Assembly: GCA_037355855.1 (NCBI GenBank)
Contig: CM074763.1
Location: forward strand, 2,046,001-2,110,000
Length of the DNA stretch: 64,000 nt
Reading direction: 5' to 3'
Source: Pseudo-nitzschia pungens
Lineage: Eukaryota > Bacillariophyta > Bacillariophyceae > Bacillariales > Bacillariaceae
Shown here: positions 20,761 to 32,612 of the stretch, in pieces
Layout: each line of letters starts with the position of its first letter
Position numbering within the stretch: the stretch's first letter is position 1
Notes under the pieces: generated by a model
Seen by the model: only the letters and a program-made list of their open reading frames with translations
The model's database searches: none
Told to the model about the DNA's origin: nothing
Made by a program: the position numbers and the translations under genes

Positions 20761-22188
20761 TTACATCAATGTACAGCCACACAGCGCTTGAGAAGACGAG
20801 GCCGCAAGCGCATCCTTCTCCGCAATGTCTTCAGATGGAGACGCAGCTATTGTTGCTTCCGCCGTATCTTCTTTCTTTGATTCTTCCTCCTTTGCCTCAT
20901 CAACCTTCTTCTCTGCCTTTGTAATGGCATCAGCGGCAATTTTCTCGGCCTCAACTTTGGCCTTCTCTTCGTCCTCCTTTTTCTTCTCTTCCTCTTCTTT
21001 TGCCTTGGAGAGGGATGCGGTCAGTTCTTCCTTCGCCTCTTCTATCTTTGCGGCCTTGGCAGCTGCTTCCTCATCGGCTTTCTTTGCGGCCTCTGCTGCA
21101 GCAGCAGCTTCTTCTTCCGCTTTCTTTTTAGCCTCGGCTTCAGCTGCGGCCTTTGCCTCGGCTTCGGCGGCGGCCTTGGCAGCGGCTTCTTCCTCAGCTT
21201 TCTTTGCGGCCTCAGCTTCAGCTGCGGCCTTTGCCTCGGCTTCCGCCTTAGCAGCGGCTTCTTCTTCGGCTTTCTTCTTAGCCTCGGCTTCAGCTGCGGC
21301 CTTTGCCTCGGCTTCGGCGGCAGCCTTGGCAGCAGCTTCCTCCTCAGCTTTCTTCTTAGCCTCGGCTTCGGCGGCAGCCTTGGCAGCGGCTTCCTCCTCA
21401 GCTTTCTTCTTAGCTTCGGCTTCGGCGGCAGCCTTGGCAGCGGCTTCCTCCTCGGCCTTTTTCTTAGCCTCAGCTTCGGCGGCGGCCTTGGCAGCGGCTT
21501 CCTCCTCGGCCTTTTTCTTCGCCTCTGCTTCGGCTGCAGCCTTGGCCTCGGCTTCGGCTGCAGCCTTGGCAGCTGCTTCTTCCTCGGCCTTTTTCTTAGC
21601 TTCGGCTTCTGCGGCGGCCTTGGCAGCGGCTTCTTCCTCGGCCTTTTTCTTAGCTTCGGCTTCTGCGGCGGCCTTGGCAGCGGCTTCTTCCTCGGCCTTT
21701 TTCTTCGCCTCGGCTTCTGCGGCTGCCCTTGCCTTGGCTTCTTCTTGTACCTTCAGTATGGCAGCAGCGGCTTCTTCCTCTGCCTTCTTTTTGGCCTCTT
21801 CCTGGACTTTCAGGATGGCAGCCTCAGCTTCCGCCTCGGCCTTAGCAATCTTTTCTGCCTCTTCGTCGACAACAGGCTCGGGCTCGGGCTCTTCGACAAC
21901 GGGCTCGGGCTCATCTTCAACAACAGGCTCCGGCTCTTCTTCGACAGCGGGCTCGGGCTCGGGCTCAGGCTCGGGCTCAGGCTCGGGCTCGGGCTCAGGC
22001 TCGGGCTCAGGCTCGGGCTCGGGCTCAGGCTCAGGCTCTTCAACAACGGGCTCAGGTTCTTCCGCTTCTTCGACGACGGGCTCTGGCTCGGCCGCAGGTT
22101 CGGGATCGGGAGTTGGCTCTTCAGCGGGGGCTGGGGAAGGAGCTGGAGCCTTTTTGGTGTTTTTCTTTCCCTTGCTTTTCTTACCCAT
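20761..22188 (-). CDS. Ala/Glu/Lys repeat protein with C-terminal CaaX box
   Basis: One exon of 475 residues from ATG 22188 ([13 protein letters not shown]). The N-terminus is Lys-rich, then Pro/Glu-rich with a long (EP)n run (about 52-80) and VVEEPEP blocks. From about 125 to 390 it is built of repeats close to [18 protein letters not shown] (18-20 residues), i.e. an i,i+4 alternation of Glu and Lys that predicts a long single alpha helix or coiled coil. The tail is acidic/Ser-rich and ends LCGCTLM: Cys-Thr-Leu-Met fits a CaaX prenylation box (Met favours farnesyl), with a second Cys two residues upstream. This suggests a rod anchored to a membrane by its C-terminus; that is inference. Similar low-complexity stretches occur in TolA and many eukaryotic proteins, so no homology is claimed. 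The antisense frame is also open but is Ser/Ala-rich shadow. Confidence 0.75.
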   Translation of the reverse strand: MGKKSKGKKNTKKAPAPSPAPAEEPTPDPEPAAEPEPVVEEAEEPEPVVEEPEPEPEPEPEPEPEPEPEPEPEPEPEPEPAVEEEPEPVVEDEPEPVVEEPEPEPVVDEEAEKIAKAEAEAEAAILKVQEEAKKKAEEEAAAAILKVQEEAKARAAAEAEAKKKAEEEAAAKAAAEAEAKKKAEEEAAAKAAAEAEAKKKAEEEAAAKAAAEAEAKAAAEAEAKKKAEEEAAAKAAAEAEAKKKAEEEAAAKAAAEAEAKKKAEEEAAAKAAAEAEAKKKAEEEAAAKAAAEAEAKAAAEAEAKKKAEEEAAAKAEAEAKAAAEAEAAKKAEEEAAAKAAAEAEAKAAAEAEAKKKAEEEAAAAAEAAKKADEEAAAKAAKIEEAKEELTASLSKAKEEEEKKKEDEEKAKVEAEKIAADAITKAEKKVDEAKEEESKKEDTAEATIAASPSEDIAEKDALAASSSQALCGCTLM

Positions 22189-23324
22189 GGTTTCGGATTA
22201 CTTTTCTCTGTATTGTATACTGCTGTCTCGTCCGTCGAGGTGGGTTCGATGTGGTTCTGGATGAATGTATCTCGTACCGTTGATTGATGAACGAGTTGTA
22301 CGAGCGTAATGTCAAAGATGTACGGTAGGACCGGATTGACTAATGGTGTCGTTGAAATCAATCGCACATGCAGGCCGTTAGTCTGTTTCCCGACGCGATC
22401 CGAAAATGACGGCCGGGTATGACAAGAACGTGTTTTTTCTCATTTTTTTGATCGGAGAGGCTAATTCAAACTTAAGTAAAGCTTTGCGGGCGCGATTATC
22501 GGAGTTTGAAAACTCAAACGAAGCGATTTTGTTGCGTCACCATTAGCGCGCGGTTTCCGTACAGCCGTGTCTTTGAAGTACCAGTTATTGCTATTTTCTT
22601 GTCGAATGAACGAGCTTTGCTTCGGAAACCAATGTACCAGAATTCTTAGTCCGTAATCTTACCCACCAGACTCAGAGTAGTAGTGGGTAAATACGTAGCC
22701 AGTACGTACCTTTCAAAACTTACCTGTATGTCGTCAGTAAGTCTGACGCCTATGCCGTGTAACTGATAGTATTGGATTCAAGAAAAGTATGTTGGTAAGG
22801 TTCAACTAGGACAAAGCTCTTAGACACAATACATCAACTGAAAATAAAGCGTGCCGTCTGTCGCCAAAAATACCGACGTTCACTGTCAAGCATATTCTTT
22901 CTCTTTTCAGGACAATTAAATTTTCATTATGTTGTTATCTTCCATACATACGTAATCTTATGAGGATACATGTGACATCCTGTAAGTAATTATTTTTTGT
23001 ACTCGCCAGTCTTTCGAATGGGATAACATTCACACGTATCGGGGGGTAATCTGAATCCACAGAAGAATGAGAGATGCGAGATTGTTGATTCGGTTCTCTG
23101 AAGTTCGAAGTTTCCATTTCTACTACGAACGACGACATCAGACAACGTTACCATTCAATTGACGAGTACCCCTGTCACAGTAGGATAGTCCTAACATTTT
23201 CGGGACAACTCGCACCCGGGTAGAACTTTGATTGCATCCAAGTCGATCATCTGCGAGAGGGGTGGGGTGAACAAGGGGCATCGGGAAGTACTTATTCTCG
23301 AAGGAACAGCCACGCGGTTCCAAG
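22189..23324. other. Divergent intergenic region
   Basis: Should contain promoters of the CaaX repeat protein (-) and the acidic repeat protein (+). AT-rich; no repeats or RNA genes recognised. Confidence 0.4.
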
Positions 23325-26300
23325 ATGGAGGGTCCCGGCTGCCGCCAAGAAGAATTCATGGCCGAGGGGTCTGAAGTCGACGCAGATCGTTTGGAAACGA
23401 TGCAAAATCCCATGTATTTATATAGCGAGACAGAACTGCCGGCATCGTCGAACATAACTATTGAGGGATCCATGTCGTTTTCGTCCACCGAAGGAGTGCG
23501 CAAGTCGCCGTTCGTTGGGGATGTGGACGAGCGCAGCAAGGCCTCGGCTTCCGAACATGCGTCGGCAGCAGCCGAAGCGACCGGGTTTCTTGAAATGCAT
23601 CCGCTAGGTATGCTGCCAAAGATGGATGATGAGGGTGACAGCGACGTGGATTTGATTGACTTGTTGGATGGCGATCACCAGGCCGACGATGGCCATGTAC
23701 AAAACATCAACCATGTCCAACAAACAGCGGCAGCCGCTGATGCAACGAGCAACGATCTGGATTTGATTGATTTGTTGGATGGCGATCATCAGGTCGATGA
23801 TGTCCCTGCGGAAAACGATGACGATGTTCACCAAACCGCTGTAGGGACTGCCGCCTCGAGCACCTGGAATCAAACGTCTGCATCAGAAAACCTTGCGGAC
23901 GGTGAAGACGACAGCGAGGATCTGGATTTGGACGCATTGCTTGATGACGACCTCGACGAGGCATTCGGTGTCGATGGTGCCTCTGCAAACGAAGCCACCG
24001 CTGCCGAACAAGACGCAGCACACACAACTGTCCAGGCTACTCCGACTACCAAATCGCCGCCACCTAGCCCTGCAACGGATGGTCGAGATAGCAGAAACTG
24101 CGACGAAAACGACGCAGAGTCTGAGCTAGCGGATTTATTAGAAAGTAACGGTAGAGAAGACAACTCCGGAAATATACCTGCAGCAGAGAACGCAGTGAAG
24201 TCGACAATAGATGTAGAAGGAAACGTGATTCCGTCACAATCTGTGGAGCAAGAACCAGACGAAAACGTCCAAGTGACAACGATTGAGGTCGAGAAAGAAG
24301 AGCCGAAGGGTGCGACGCATGCATATACTAGTGTAGATGGACAGGACGATGCACTGGGCGAGTCACCAAACGTCAAAGTTACTGAGAATACACTGAATAT
24401 GTTTCAGCTAGATTTGACCGATAATCCACGAGACACGAAAATCGGCGGAAACGAAGCCAACGCAGATGACGCCCAAGATGATGTGCAAGACGATGCTCCT
24501 GATGAAACTGATAGGTATATGGCTGATACCAGTGTTGAAGAGGCAACCAAATCTGAAATGGATGCACTTCTGGATGGCGATGATGACAGAAATGGCCGCA
24601 ATTCTAGCACGGATCCTGAGAACGCTACTTTTATGGACACAACAAACACTAAGAGTGGCATCGATCATGACGACAGAAATGCGCAGGAGTCAAATGCTGT
24701 GGCCAATGGTCGCAAGGTCGAAGATGTTACCGATGATACCGACGCCAAGCAATCCGGAGAGCAAACACAGAACGATGCCATCGAAATGCCAACGATCATA
24801 CTCGACGAAAAGCCTCTGGTTATGGAAACGAAAGATAGTGATGACCTTGATTTGGATGCATTATTGGATGACGATCACGAAACTAACAGTGTGGATGAAT
24901 ACGATACTAACGACGAAAGGGAAGTCAATATGGACAAAATCAAAGCATTCGATTCTCAAAGACGGAAAGAACAAAATGAGGATGAAGTTGAGACACCAAG
25001 GATTGAATGCGAAGAACCACCTAAAGAAATAATTGTTAAAAATGAGGACAACGATAATCTTGATTTGGAGGCATTGTTGGATGGCGACAACGAGGATGCC
25101 AACGGCAATGCCAATAAAGTGACTGCCGACGAAAAGACCGAGGTCAATATTGGGTCTGAGCAAGAGCTGTCACAAGGTATTGGCTCTACTGTTGTCCCGG
25201 AGAAGGGATCATTCGATTATTTAGATGCGCTATTAGATGAAGAAGATGATGAAGCGAATGCTAAGCAGCAAGAACGATTGGACATCGTGTCCCCAAAGAG
25301 AGAAGACGACTCAGATCTCGACCTAGATGCGCTCTTGGATGACGACGTCGACATAGCCGTTGAGGTGACAAATCAGAATCATACCAACTTAACAACATCA
25401 AAATCAAGTCAGAAAGTTTCTACTGTGATCGACTCCAGTACTCATGCAGGAATCGGGAAAGGTCTTCGTAGGACTCTGTTCCAATCGCCACAAAAGATAC
25501 ATGATGCAGCAGCAAACATGAGAAACTGGAAAAAGAACGTGACAGAACCCGACAGGAAACCCATCAATCTTAATGCGACGTCGATATCTGCTTCCTTTTC
25601 GAAATCAAAAGAAACGATTGTATCCACGAGAGATAGGATGAGAGACTACTCCCGTGATCTCACCAAACGGGCGTCGGACCGAATGAAAAAAGATTCTCAC
25701 TCGAGAACCACGGGAACTAATCAAAAGGTCGGTTTGTCGTCGCCTGGTTTTGTATCATCCGTGTCGAAGCGTTCGTTCATCTCCCCTACGTTGAATTCGA
25801 TGAAAAGGTTTGGAGGAAATGCCGCCGAGAGAAGCAAAGAAATGAATTCGAAACCACTATGGGACTATAATCAGAACATGAAGGGCTTTCAGAACTATAT
25901 GAAGTCGACCATAAACTTTTCAACTAGGGTGCGGGACACACAAAATATTGAACGTGAGAGAGCAGAATTGAAGAAAATTAACGCACAGAAAACGATGGGT
26001 AATCTTACACCTTGGCGAAATTCGGCAAAACCTACTCCGACAAGCATCTCGTGCGATGAAAAGAAGGGAAAAGTGTCTCCAATACCTTCTCCGACTTCCC
26101 CTAGTAGATCAGAACGCACTTCGCCCATCTTAGCGGGAACCTTTTCCTCGATCAAGAGATTCGCAACGACGAAACTCCTCCAAAAACAAAAAGAGGAAGA
26201 AAGAGAACTGGAGATGAAGAAATGCATCGTTGACCTTAGCAGTCCGGACCCAACCGGGAACAGATTATTTTTTGGTAGTCGATCTCGTAGAACGCCTCGT

Positions 26301-26699
26301 GGGGGCCCCAAACCTTCCCCCGCGTTTTCTTACGGTGAAAGATCGATTGGATCAATAACGTCTCATTGCACGATTGAATCTTTCGCAAATCCGATGAAGG
26401 AGAGGATCCGTGGTTGTCAAGGAAAATTTGATCCATTTTTGCACGAAATCAGAGGTGCATGTGAGCTTTGCGTCTTTCGTCTACCAGAAAGCGAAAGGGA
26501 AAAGTTGGATTTACAAGGGAGACATTTAATGGTTCAGTTCACAACCGGAGGATGTGCGGACTGTAGCGCCTTTCCAAAATCTGTAGGCGAGCCTCACGTC
26601 AGATTGTGCCAAAGATGCTACTCTTCCTCTCATCGACCACCAGGAAGCGGGACTCGCAAAAATGGAACATTTGCAAAGATACCCGGGGGAAGGTTTTGA
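23325..26699 (+). CDS. Large acidic repeat protein (DLDLDALLDDD motifs) with C-terminal CxxC triplet
   Basis: One exon of 1124 residues. The N-terminal three-quarters is acidic and disordered-looking and carries about nine copies of a short motif: DLIDLLDGDHQ (twice), DLDLDALLDDD (three times), and variants EMDALLDGDDD, NLDLEALLDGDNE, YLDALLDEEDD, LADLLESNG. Each is a hydrophobic/acidic amphipathic peptide resembling a linear docking or activation motif. From about 700 the protein becomes basic and Ser/Thr-rich with KxSxS-type sites. A segment near 840-900 (PLWDYNQNMKGFQNYMKSTINF, RERAELKKINAQKT) looks folded. The last 80 residues contain CELC (1046/1049), CADC (1077/1080) and CQRC (1095/1098), a likely zinc site. 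I do not recognise the family. The first ATG in the open frame was used; a second Met lies about 10 codons in. Codon use is less GC-rich than in neighbouring genes. Confidence 0.75.
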   Translation: MEGPGCRQEEFMAEGSEVDADRLETMQNPMYLYSETELPASSNITIEGSMSFSSTEGVRKSPFVGDVDERSKASASEHASAAAEATGFLEMHPLGMLPKMDDEGDSDVDLIDLLDGDHQADDGHVQNINHVQQTAAAADATSNDLDLIDLLDGDHQVDDVPAENDDDVHQTAVGTAASSTWNQTSASENLADGEDDSEDLDLDALLDDDLDEAFGVDGASANEATAAEQDAAHTTVQATPTTKSPPPSPATDGRDSRNCDENDAESELADLLESNGREDNSGNIPAAENAVKSTIDVEGNVIPSQSVEQEPDENVQVTTIEVEKEEPKGATHAYTSVDGQDDALGESPNVKVTENTLNMFQLDLTDNPRDTKIGGNEANADDAQDDVQDDAPDETDRYMADTSVEEATKSEMDALLDGDDDRNGRNSSTDPENATFMDTTNTKSGIDHDDRNAQESNAVANGRKVEDVTDDTDAKQSGEQTQNDAIEMPTIILDEKPLVMETKDSDDLDLDALLDDDHETNSVDEYDTNDEREVNMDKIKAFDSQRRKEQNEDEVETPRIECEEPPKEIIVKNEDNDNLDLEALLDGDNEDANGNANKVTADEKTEVNIGSEQELSQGIGSTVVPEKGSFDYLDALLDEEDDEANAKQQERLDIVSPKREDDSDLDLDALLDDDVDIAVEVTNQNHTNLTTSKSSQKVSTVIDSSTHAGIGKGLRRTLFQSPQKIHDAAANMRNWKKNVTEPDRKPINLNATSISASFSKSKETIVSTRDRMRDYSRDLTKRASDRMKKDSHSRTTGTNQKVGLSSPGFVSSVSKRSFISPTLNSMKRFGGNAAERSKEMNSKPLWDYNQNMKGFQNYMKSTINFSTRVRDTQNIERERAELKKINAQKTMGNLTPWRNSAKPTPTSISCDEKKGKVSPIPSPTSPSRSERTSPILAGTFSSIKRFATTKLLQKQKEEERELEMKKCIVDLSSPDPTGNRLFFGSRSRRTPRGGPKPSPAFSYGERSIGSITSHCTIESFANPMKERIRGCQGKFDPFLHEIRGACELCVFRLPESEREKLDLQGRHLMVQFTTGGCADCSAFPKSVGEPHVRLCQRCYSSSHRPPGSGTRKNGTFAKIPGGRF

Positions 26700-29600
26700 T
26701 GATTTCATGGCGACCATTTCGATCAACATTGAATTGATAATTACGAAATAATTGGCATCGTAGTGATATTTAGAATTGTATGGAACTATCTATCGTAACA
26801 AAGTGGACAGCACATCCCCATGACTTGGAAAGTACAAAACCTCTATGATAAAACTTCGCATCCACGGCTCAGAAGTTGTTAACTATGCACAGTTTTCTCC
26901 ATGTTCCAACGCTCCGCAACGTACTACGTGTATTTAGCATAAGAGTTGTTAGTGATGGATTACAAACTACACATACAGGGCAAATCAAAAATTAAGGAAT
27001 GCTCTACTCCATCTGTTTTGCCCAGTCATTTCAGCCATTGCCGGTCGGTCTCTATCCATTAGTAGTACACTTCAATTGGCGTTCACGTCCATTGTTTGAG
27101 TCGACGCCAAGGTTTCTAGCGATCCGAGTATGGAAAAGCTAGTCGTGTCGGATGCACCGTTATTCCCAGTATGGTCTAAAACATTGTATGATGAGCTTTA
27201 AGCTCGACTCATTCCTCGCCATATGGAATAATATGGAAAATAGTATTGTGCATTCTTGTATGTTGCAACAAATTAGACGCCAATTGCCCTCCTCATATTT
27301 ACGTTCCAGGTCGTATTATCATCATGCCATAGTAGTTTCCACCGTGCTTCAGCGGACTCAAGAGCAATAGCTAGTAATTGACAGTAGTGTACTATTTAGA
27401 TTATTTTGTGTGCATGTTATAATGTAACTTGTATTTAGTAGTTTTATCGCACTTTGTACCTTATCCAATCTCTATCGGTGCAAATCCATTACTAAATTAT
27501 AATACATCCCATTACGTTCACAATGATTTTGTAAACATCCACAAAATCATGTCATCTTTACAATAAGTCATTGGGACCTAGTAGTATAATAATAATACTA
27601 TATCAATTTGAATAGCATCCTTCTCACACCATGCTTTCTGCACACAACAACTTTTTGTCAGAATGTCGATTCTTGGAGTTGATGTAGGTTTGAACACTTA
27701 AACACAAAACCAGACTAAAAAAGTAAAAGTGTTGACAATGTTTTAGATGGTGCTCATCAGTCAAGCTCATCCACTTCTTTTAGGGAATGGTATGGTGATT
27801 GCTTTCGTCTACCAAGCTAACATCAGAGTACTCATTTTAATGGTATTTGTAATTATATTACTAGTATAATAATATTAACGAAATCTAGCTCTCGAGTCAC
27901 TCTGTGCAAACAATTTTTTCCAAGATGGAGTAGAGAGCAACCAAGCAGGATGACTTTACAACATGCATGATCAAACAATGGAACCAGGGCCCCATGTTGA
28001 ATGTTCACAACAGGTTGCTAGTACTAGTTCACAACCATGCAACTATACTTTAAAGCCCTACCCAAAAAATCAGAGCAACACCAATCCTTTCTGGTGTGCT
28101 ACCAATGAATCAAAGATAGTACGAAAGCCTCTCAATTGTTTCTGGATCTAATATTACTACTCTGCACCAGTATCAGCCAGAACTTTGTAAACAAAGTTGT
28201 AAACAAAGAGGACAAACACCACGTTCCCAGCAAAAGAAAACACTCCACTCTAAACAACAAACGAAGGCAAACGAGGAATACAAAAAGACCAACACTTCTA
28301 GCGAAGGCGCACGGCAATATTGCCGCAGACCCGCATTCCATGCTTTTTCCCTCCTCAACAGTTTTGAGAGAGAGGTTTTATTTGCTGGTTCCTGACGAGT
28401 TCCAGACGATTCATTCTTGCTCGTCCCGCGTTGCAGCGGGGTGTTTCCAGGCGGTGTCGAAGAGCGCCGAAAGCAATCGTACTACTACTACTAGTAGTAC
28501 TATGTGCACTATTTGTGTCTCTCCTGTGTGTATGTTGTGTTTGGTCTTGTCTCTGGATCCTGGGCTTCCTCGTCGTTGAAGAAGCGGGATTGCTCGTACT
28601 AGTAGCAGGCAAGCACAACTCTGGGCTGCCTCTGGGCTCCATTGTGAGCACGTGAAGTTGAATTTGGCATTACCAAAATATGGGACGCTAGTAAGGTTAC
28701 TCCGTATTCATGAGATTCAGATACGTAAACCTTACTACAGTAAGGTTACGGTACGGAAGGCTTACCGAAACATCACGACCACCTTCCGATCACAAGAACA
28801 TTCCGTCGAACCCTGCAATCGTGTTGACATTCTTATTTCAAAACTACGAGTAACCTTAGGGGAACTTACGACATCATGTGCTCAGTGATTCGTACGAAGG
28901 ACAAAGTGCAAAATAACATACCGTACAGTAACATACGGTACAGTACTACCGTACGAGTCAATCATGATGATTCGGAATGAATCTTCATTCCTTGCTTCCA
29001 CAGTTGTGGTCCGGTTCTCACCGCGCACCGCAATCAAAAATAAGTAAGGTTTACTTTCAGGTGATGGCGATAGTAGCACTTGTAGGAGTGAGGCATTAAA
29101 TTACTTGTGCCAGTTCACTCCCTCACCCCACGTAGTGCAACATGGGGTAGGAATTATTGGCATTAGGAACGGTCATAATGACCATAAGCTGCCTCGGAAC
29201 GTCCCTTGCATTCTTGTGCCCTAAGCCCTTCTTCGTGCTTCATGTTACAACTTCATGACTCACAGATGGTACTGAAACCCAAGAAAAGAGAATGTTGCGT
29301 TTTTGGAACACGTAGTCGCTCGTAAAAAAAAAAAAAATGCTCGCTGGTCAAGAATAGTAATCTTACCCATAGTACTCCTAATCGTACAACTGCAAAACAC
29401 GTATCGGTACCGATATGTTGCAGCTCTCAATGCACTAAACCTTACCAGTAAGTTACTGTACTTAACGGTATCGTAGGGTGGAAGTACCGTAGGGACACCT
29501 ACTTATTCCCATGACCCCTGCTTATTCCAACTTCTTCACCTTCACTTGGGCGGGGTGAACAGGCTTGGCTTTGCTTTTTCCTACCGAACGGATTCCCTCT

Positions 29601-30133
29601 CTTTTGAAAACTTGTAACGCCAAAGAAAAACGCAAAATGCCAAATGATATTTTGATGATATTGTTATTTTTCCGTAAGTTTCGTGGAAGCAAAAAAAAAG
29701 AAGGCTGGCGTAAGTTACTGGCTAGACATAAAAGTAAGTTAATCTTACCTCACCGTAACTTACCCGTTCTGTTTGTAACTTCGGCTACCACTCCAAGTAC
29801 AAATACAAGCGCAAGTACTCCTGCTCGCAAATCTTGCTCGCACTGGTACGGTAACTTACCTTATGCGGTCGATTGCAAATCCACCGTTTCCAACAATAGA
29901 AGAACTCACCGGCTGCCAAGAGGACACACGGTATTGGAAAAAAGATCAAACCTTCCTTCCAGTCGACGAGAGCGCCAACCTGCCGACAACAGCAACAGCG
30001 GCAACAACAACATAAGCAGCGGCAGTAGGTCTTTCAAGAATCGAATGCAGATACAGATATAAACACATACACAAACACATACAAAAATACAGACACATCT
30101 ACATACGCATCTACATACGCATCTACACACGAC

Positions 30134-30164
<31 letters not shown>

Positions 30165-30183
30165 CACTACCAACAACAACACC
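26700..30183. other. Long AT-rich intergenic region
   Basis: About 3.5 kb with no supportable gene. It includes GTAAGGTTAC-type motifs at 28691-28700 and 28740-28749 with an inverted partner at about 28734-28744, ACTACTACTAGTAGTAC palindromic triplets near 28483-28502, further GTAAC/TTACC motifs at about 29360-29480 and 29700-29870, a 13-bp A-run near 29325, and a (GA)n tract at about 30133-30158 in the presumed 5' UTR of the next gene. Short frames (27152-27370, 28136-28579, 29565-30062) lack biased codon use. Confidence 0.45.
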
Positions 30184-32310
30184 ATGGGAGAAAAAGACGG
30201 CAGCCCGGGAGGCAAGAAACTCAAACTCAAGAAAAAACTGCCCTTTGGAAAAAAGAAGAGGGGCAAGCGACCCACCAATCGGTACAGCGCACGGGACGGC
30301 CCCAACCTCGACGGCCCCATCTTCGATTCGACCTTTTCCCTCTCGTCTAACACTTCGTCCGAGCTGTCCTCCTCGACGGCCCACAGCCGGTCCGCCCGGC
30401 TGGAGCGGGTCTTTTCCAAGGCGGCCCTGGCGGCCAAGAAGGAGGAGGACGCTTTTTTTCGGGACCACTCGGCCCGGTCGACCAACGGTCCCGGCCTGCA
30501 AAAGACGTGGAGCGTCAACGCCTTTGGAATCACCGGGCATTCCGCGGGTGTCTTGTACGTGGACGGAAGCAGCAGCGACGACGACAGCAGCGACAGCGAC
30601 GACGATTCGGGGGAGGAACCCTCGAATTCGTCCGGTTTTGCCAACGACGACATTTATCTGGTGGAGGAAGAAGACGACGAGGACGACGAGGAGGACGAAA
30701 ACGGAAACGGAAAGGGAAACGGAAAGGGAGAACCGACTCGCCGGAGTTACCGAGATTCGGCATCCATGCCGGCCATTATCCAGGAGGGCAGCAACGAAGA
30801 GGACACGGAGGACGACAATGATATCTACGCCGACGACGACGAAGATCCCGCAATCTGCTCCGGCGATGAGAAGCCAACCTCCGGGAGGGGCAACTTTTTG
30901 ATGGAGCGGTCCCTGGCCGTCAAGACCCTGGAAAATGCCAAGAAACCCAAGCCGATAAGCAAGAAAAAGAAATCGTCGGGCAGCAGCGGCAGCACAACCA
31001 GCAGCAAGAAAAAGAAAAAATCGGGCAAGGATCGGAGCCGCAAAAAGGGGGAATCCTTCGAGAGCGGCGATGACAACGACGACGACGACGACGACGTCGT
31101 CGGTAGCGTCGGGGAAGAGTCCAAGACCCGATCGCGCAGTTCCAAGAAACGAAGTTCCTTCAGCACGGAAGGTACCATGGACGAATCCGAAGCCATGGAA
31201 GGCCCGGGCGAAGGCGAAAGCCCGGGCGCTGACGTGATCGAGTTCACTTCGTCCAAGCGTCCCAGTCGCGGTTTGTTGAAGGACGAGTCCTTCAAGAGTG
31301 GCGTCTCGAGCATCGGCGTCTCGAGCATCGGCGTCTCGGATATCGGCGAGGACAGCATTGCTGGTTACGTGGGAGACGGGAGCGCGGACTTTGACGCAAC
31401 CAGCGGCACCAAGCCCAAGAAGAAAAAGAAAACCAAGTCCAAAACGACCAATAAGAAGAAAAAGGGCGGCAAAAAGGGCACGACGAAAAAGAAGAAAAAG
31501 GGCGGCAAAAAGAAGAAAAAGAAGAAAAAGCGCGCCTTTATCAGCTTCGAGGTCCGCGGAGACGACAACGCGGATGATCCGTACGAGATCTTCGACCAGC
31601 GCCTGCAGGAAATCGAACTCTTCGAGCACGCCCTCATGAAGGACAAGCTGTTGCTCCAGAAACAGCGCGAGGCCATGGCCTTTGAGATCGAGTCGATGGA
31701 GATGCGCCTCGACGAGGAGATCCAGACCAGCGAGGACCTGAAGGAACACGTCCGCCATCTCGAGCAGGAGCTCAAGTCCTACCAGATCAGCGACGCCGGA
31801 AACAGGGTCGAGACCATGAACGAGCGGGAGGCCATGAAGTACGAGTTCAACCAGGAAAAGGACGAGCTGCTCCGGCAGATCTCGGACAGGGACGCCGAGA
31901 TCGAGGACCTCAAATCGCGCGTCGACGAGTCCAAGCCGGCCAAGAAAGAGGAGGACCAGTTTGCGATACCGAACCGCATGGCCGAGGGCAAGTCCCGCGA
32001 GCGCCTGCAGGGAGAAATCCTCCAGATGAACGCCAAGCTCAACGAGATGGGAACCAGGCTGGAAACCCAGAGCAAGGAGCTCGACGCGACCCGGGAGGAG
32101 CTCGACAAGCTCAAGGACGGAAACGAGCTCATGCAGGCAAAGGCGGCGCTCGAGGCCCTGCAGCAAGAACACAAGAATCTGACGGACGAGGTCGAGAAGG
32201 AGCGAAAGGAAAGCGACAAAAAACTCAGCGACAAGGACGAGACGGTCACGTTCTTGATGAACGAATTGGCCCGCTTGAAGATGGAACAATCGATCATGAA
32301 TAGACGATAG
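30184..32310 (+). CDS. Coiled-coil protein with Lys-rich and Asp/Ser-rich low-complexity regions
   Basis: One exon of 708 residues. The ATG at 30184 follows a (GA)n/ACAAC leader and matches the usual A at -3. The N-terminus is basic (KKLKLKKKLPFGKKKRGKR). A short conserved-looking piece, KTWSVNAFGITGHSAGVLYVDG, lies at about 103-124. Asp/Ser- and Lys-rich segments follow, including an SSIGVSSIGVSDIG triple repeat near 375-388 and a poly-Lys block near 410-450. From about 450 (AFISFEVRGDDNADDPYEIFDQRLQEIELFEHAL) to about 700 the sequence is heptad-rich coiled coil with two breaks. No catalytic domain is present. A cytoskeletal or scaffold role would be a guess; the repeated architecture is common among diatom-restricted proteins. 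Confidence 0.75.
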   Translation: MGEKDGSPGGKKLKLKKKLPFGKKKRGKRPTNRYSARDGPNLDGPIFDSTFSLSSNTSSELSSSTAHSRSARLERVFSKAALAAKKEEDAFFRDHSARSTNGPGLQKTWSVNAFGITGHSAGVLYVDGSSSDDDSSDSDDDSGEEPSNSSGFANDDIYLVEEEDDEDDEEDENGNGKGNGKGEPTRRSYRDSASMPAIIQEGSNEEDTEDDNDIYADDDEDPAICSGDEKPTSGRGNFLMERSLAVKTLENAKKPKPISKKKKSSGSSGSTTSSKKKKKSGKDRSRKKGESFESGDDNDDDDDDVVGSVGEESKTRSRSSKKRSSFSTEGTMDESEAMEGPGEGESPGADVIEFTSSKRPSRGLLKDESFKSGVSSIGVSSIGVSDIGEDSIAGYVGDGSADFDATSGTKPKKKKKTKSKTTNKKKKGGKKGTTKKKKKGGKKKKKKKKRAFISFEVRGDDNADDPYEIFDQRLQEIELFEHALMKDKLLLQKQREAMAFEIESMEMRLDEEIQTSEDLKEHVRHLEQELKSYQISDAGNRVETMNEREAMKYEFNQEKDELLRQISDRDAEIEDLKSRVDESKPAKKEEDQFAIPNRMAEGKSRERLQGEILQMNAKLNEMGTRLETQSKELDATREELDKLKDGNELMQAKAALEALQQEHKNLTDEVEKERKESDKKLSDKDETVTFLMNELARLKMEQSIMNRR

Positions 32311-32612
32311 AAAACAAAACCCAAACCCAAACCCAAGCGAAAGACAACCTTGCCGAACCAAAACCCAAACCCAAGCCCAACCAAACCCAACCGAACCAAA
32401 CGATTTTGTCATGAGATTGGTACCGTAACACCGCATGTAGAACTAACCAAGCCAAGTGTCGCCAAATGTAGAAGATACATATCGCATAACTATTAAAGCT
32501 GCATACATCATTCATTGGACGGGCCGGCCGACCTTGATTCGGTCGTTTCTTGCGGAAGGAATTCATCAAGGAGTCAAAACTTTGCAATGCAAATGATAGA
32601 AAAAAAAACCTC
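32311..32612. other. Convergent 3' intergenic region
   Basis: Starts with ACCCAA simple repeats (about 32315-32390), probably 3' UTR of the coiled-coil gene. Nothing else was recognised. Confidence 0.4.

Noticed and set aside
29565..30062. 165-codon forward ORF upstream of the coiled-coil gene
   Set aside because: Starts at a non-ATG codon and contains GTAAG/TTACC intergenic motifs; it fits a 5' leader better.
30034..32436. 800-codon reverse-strand ORF opposite the coiled-coil gene
   Set aside because: Leu/Val/Phe-rich antisense of Glu/Lys/Asp codons; no family signal.
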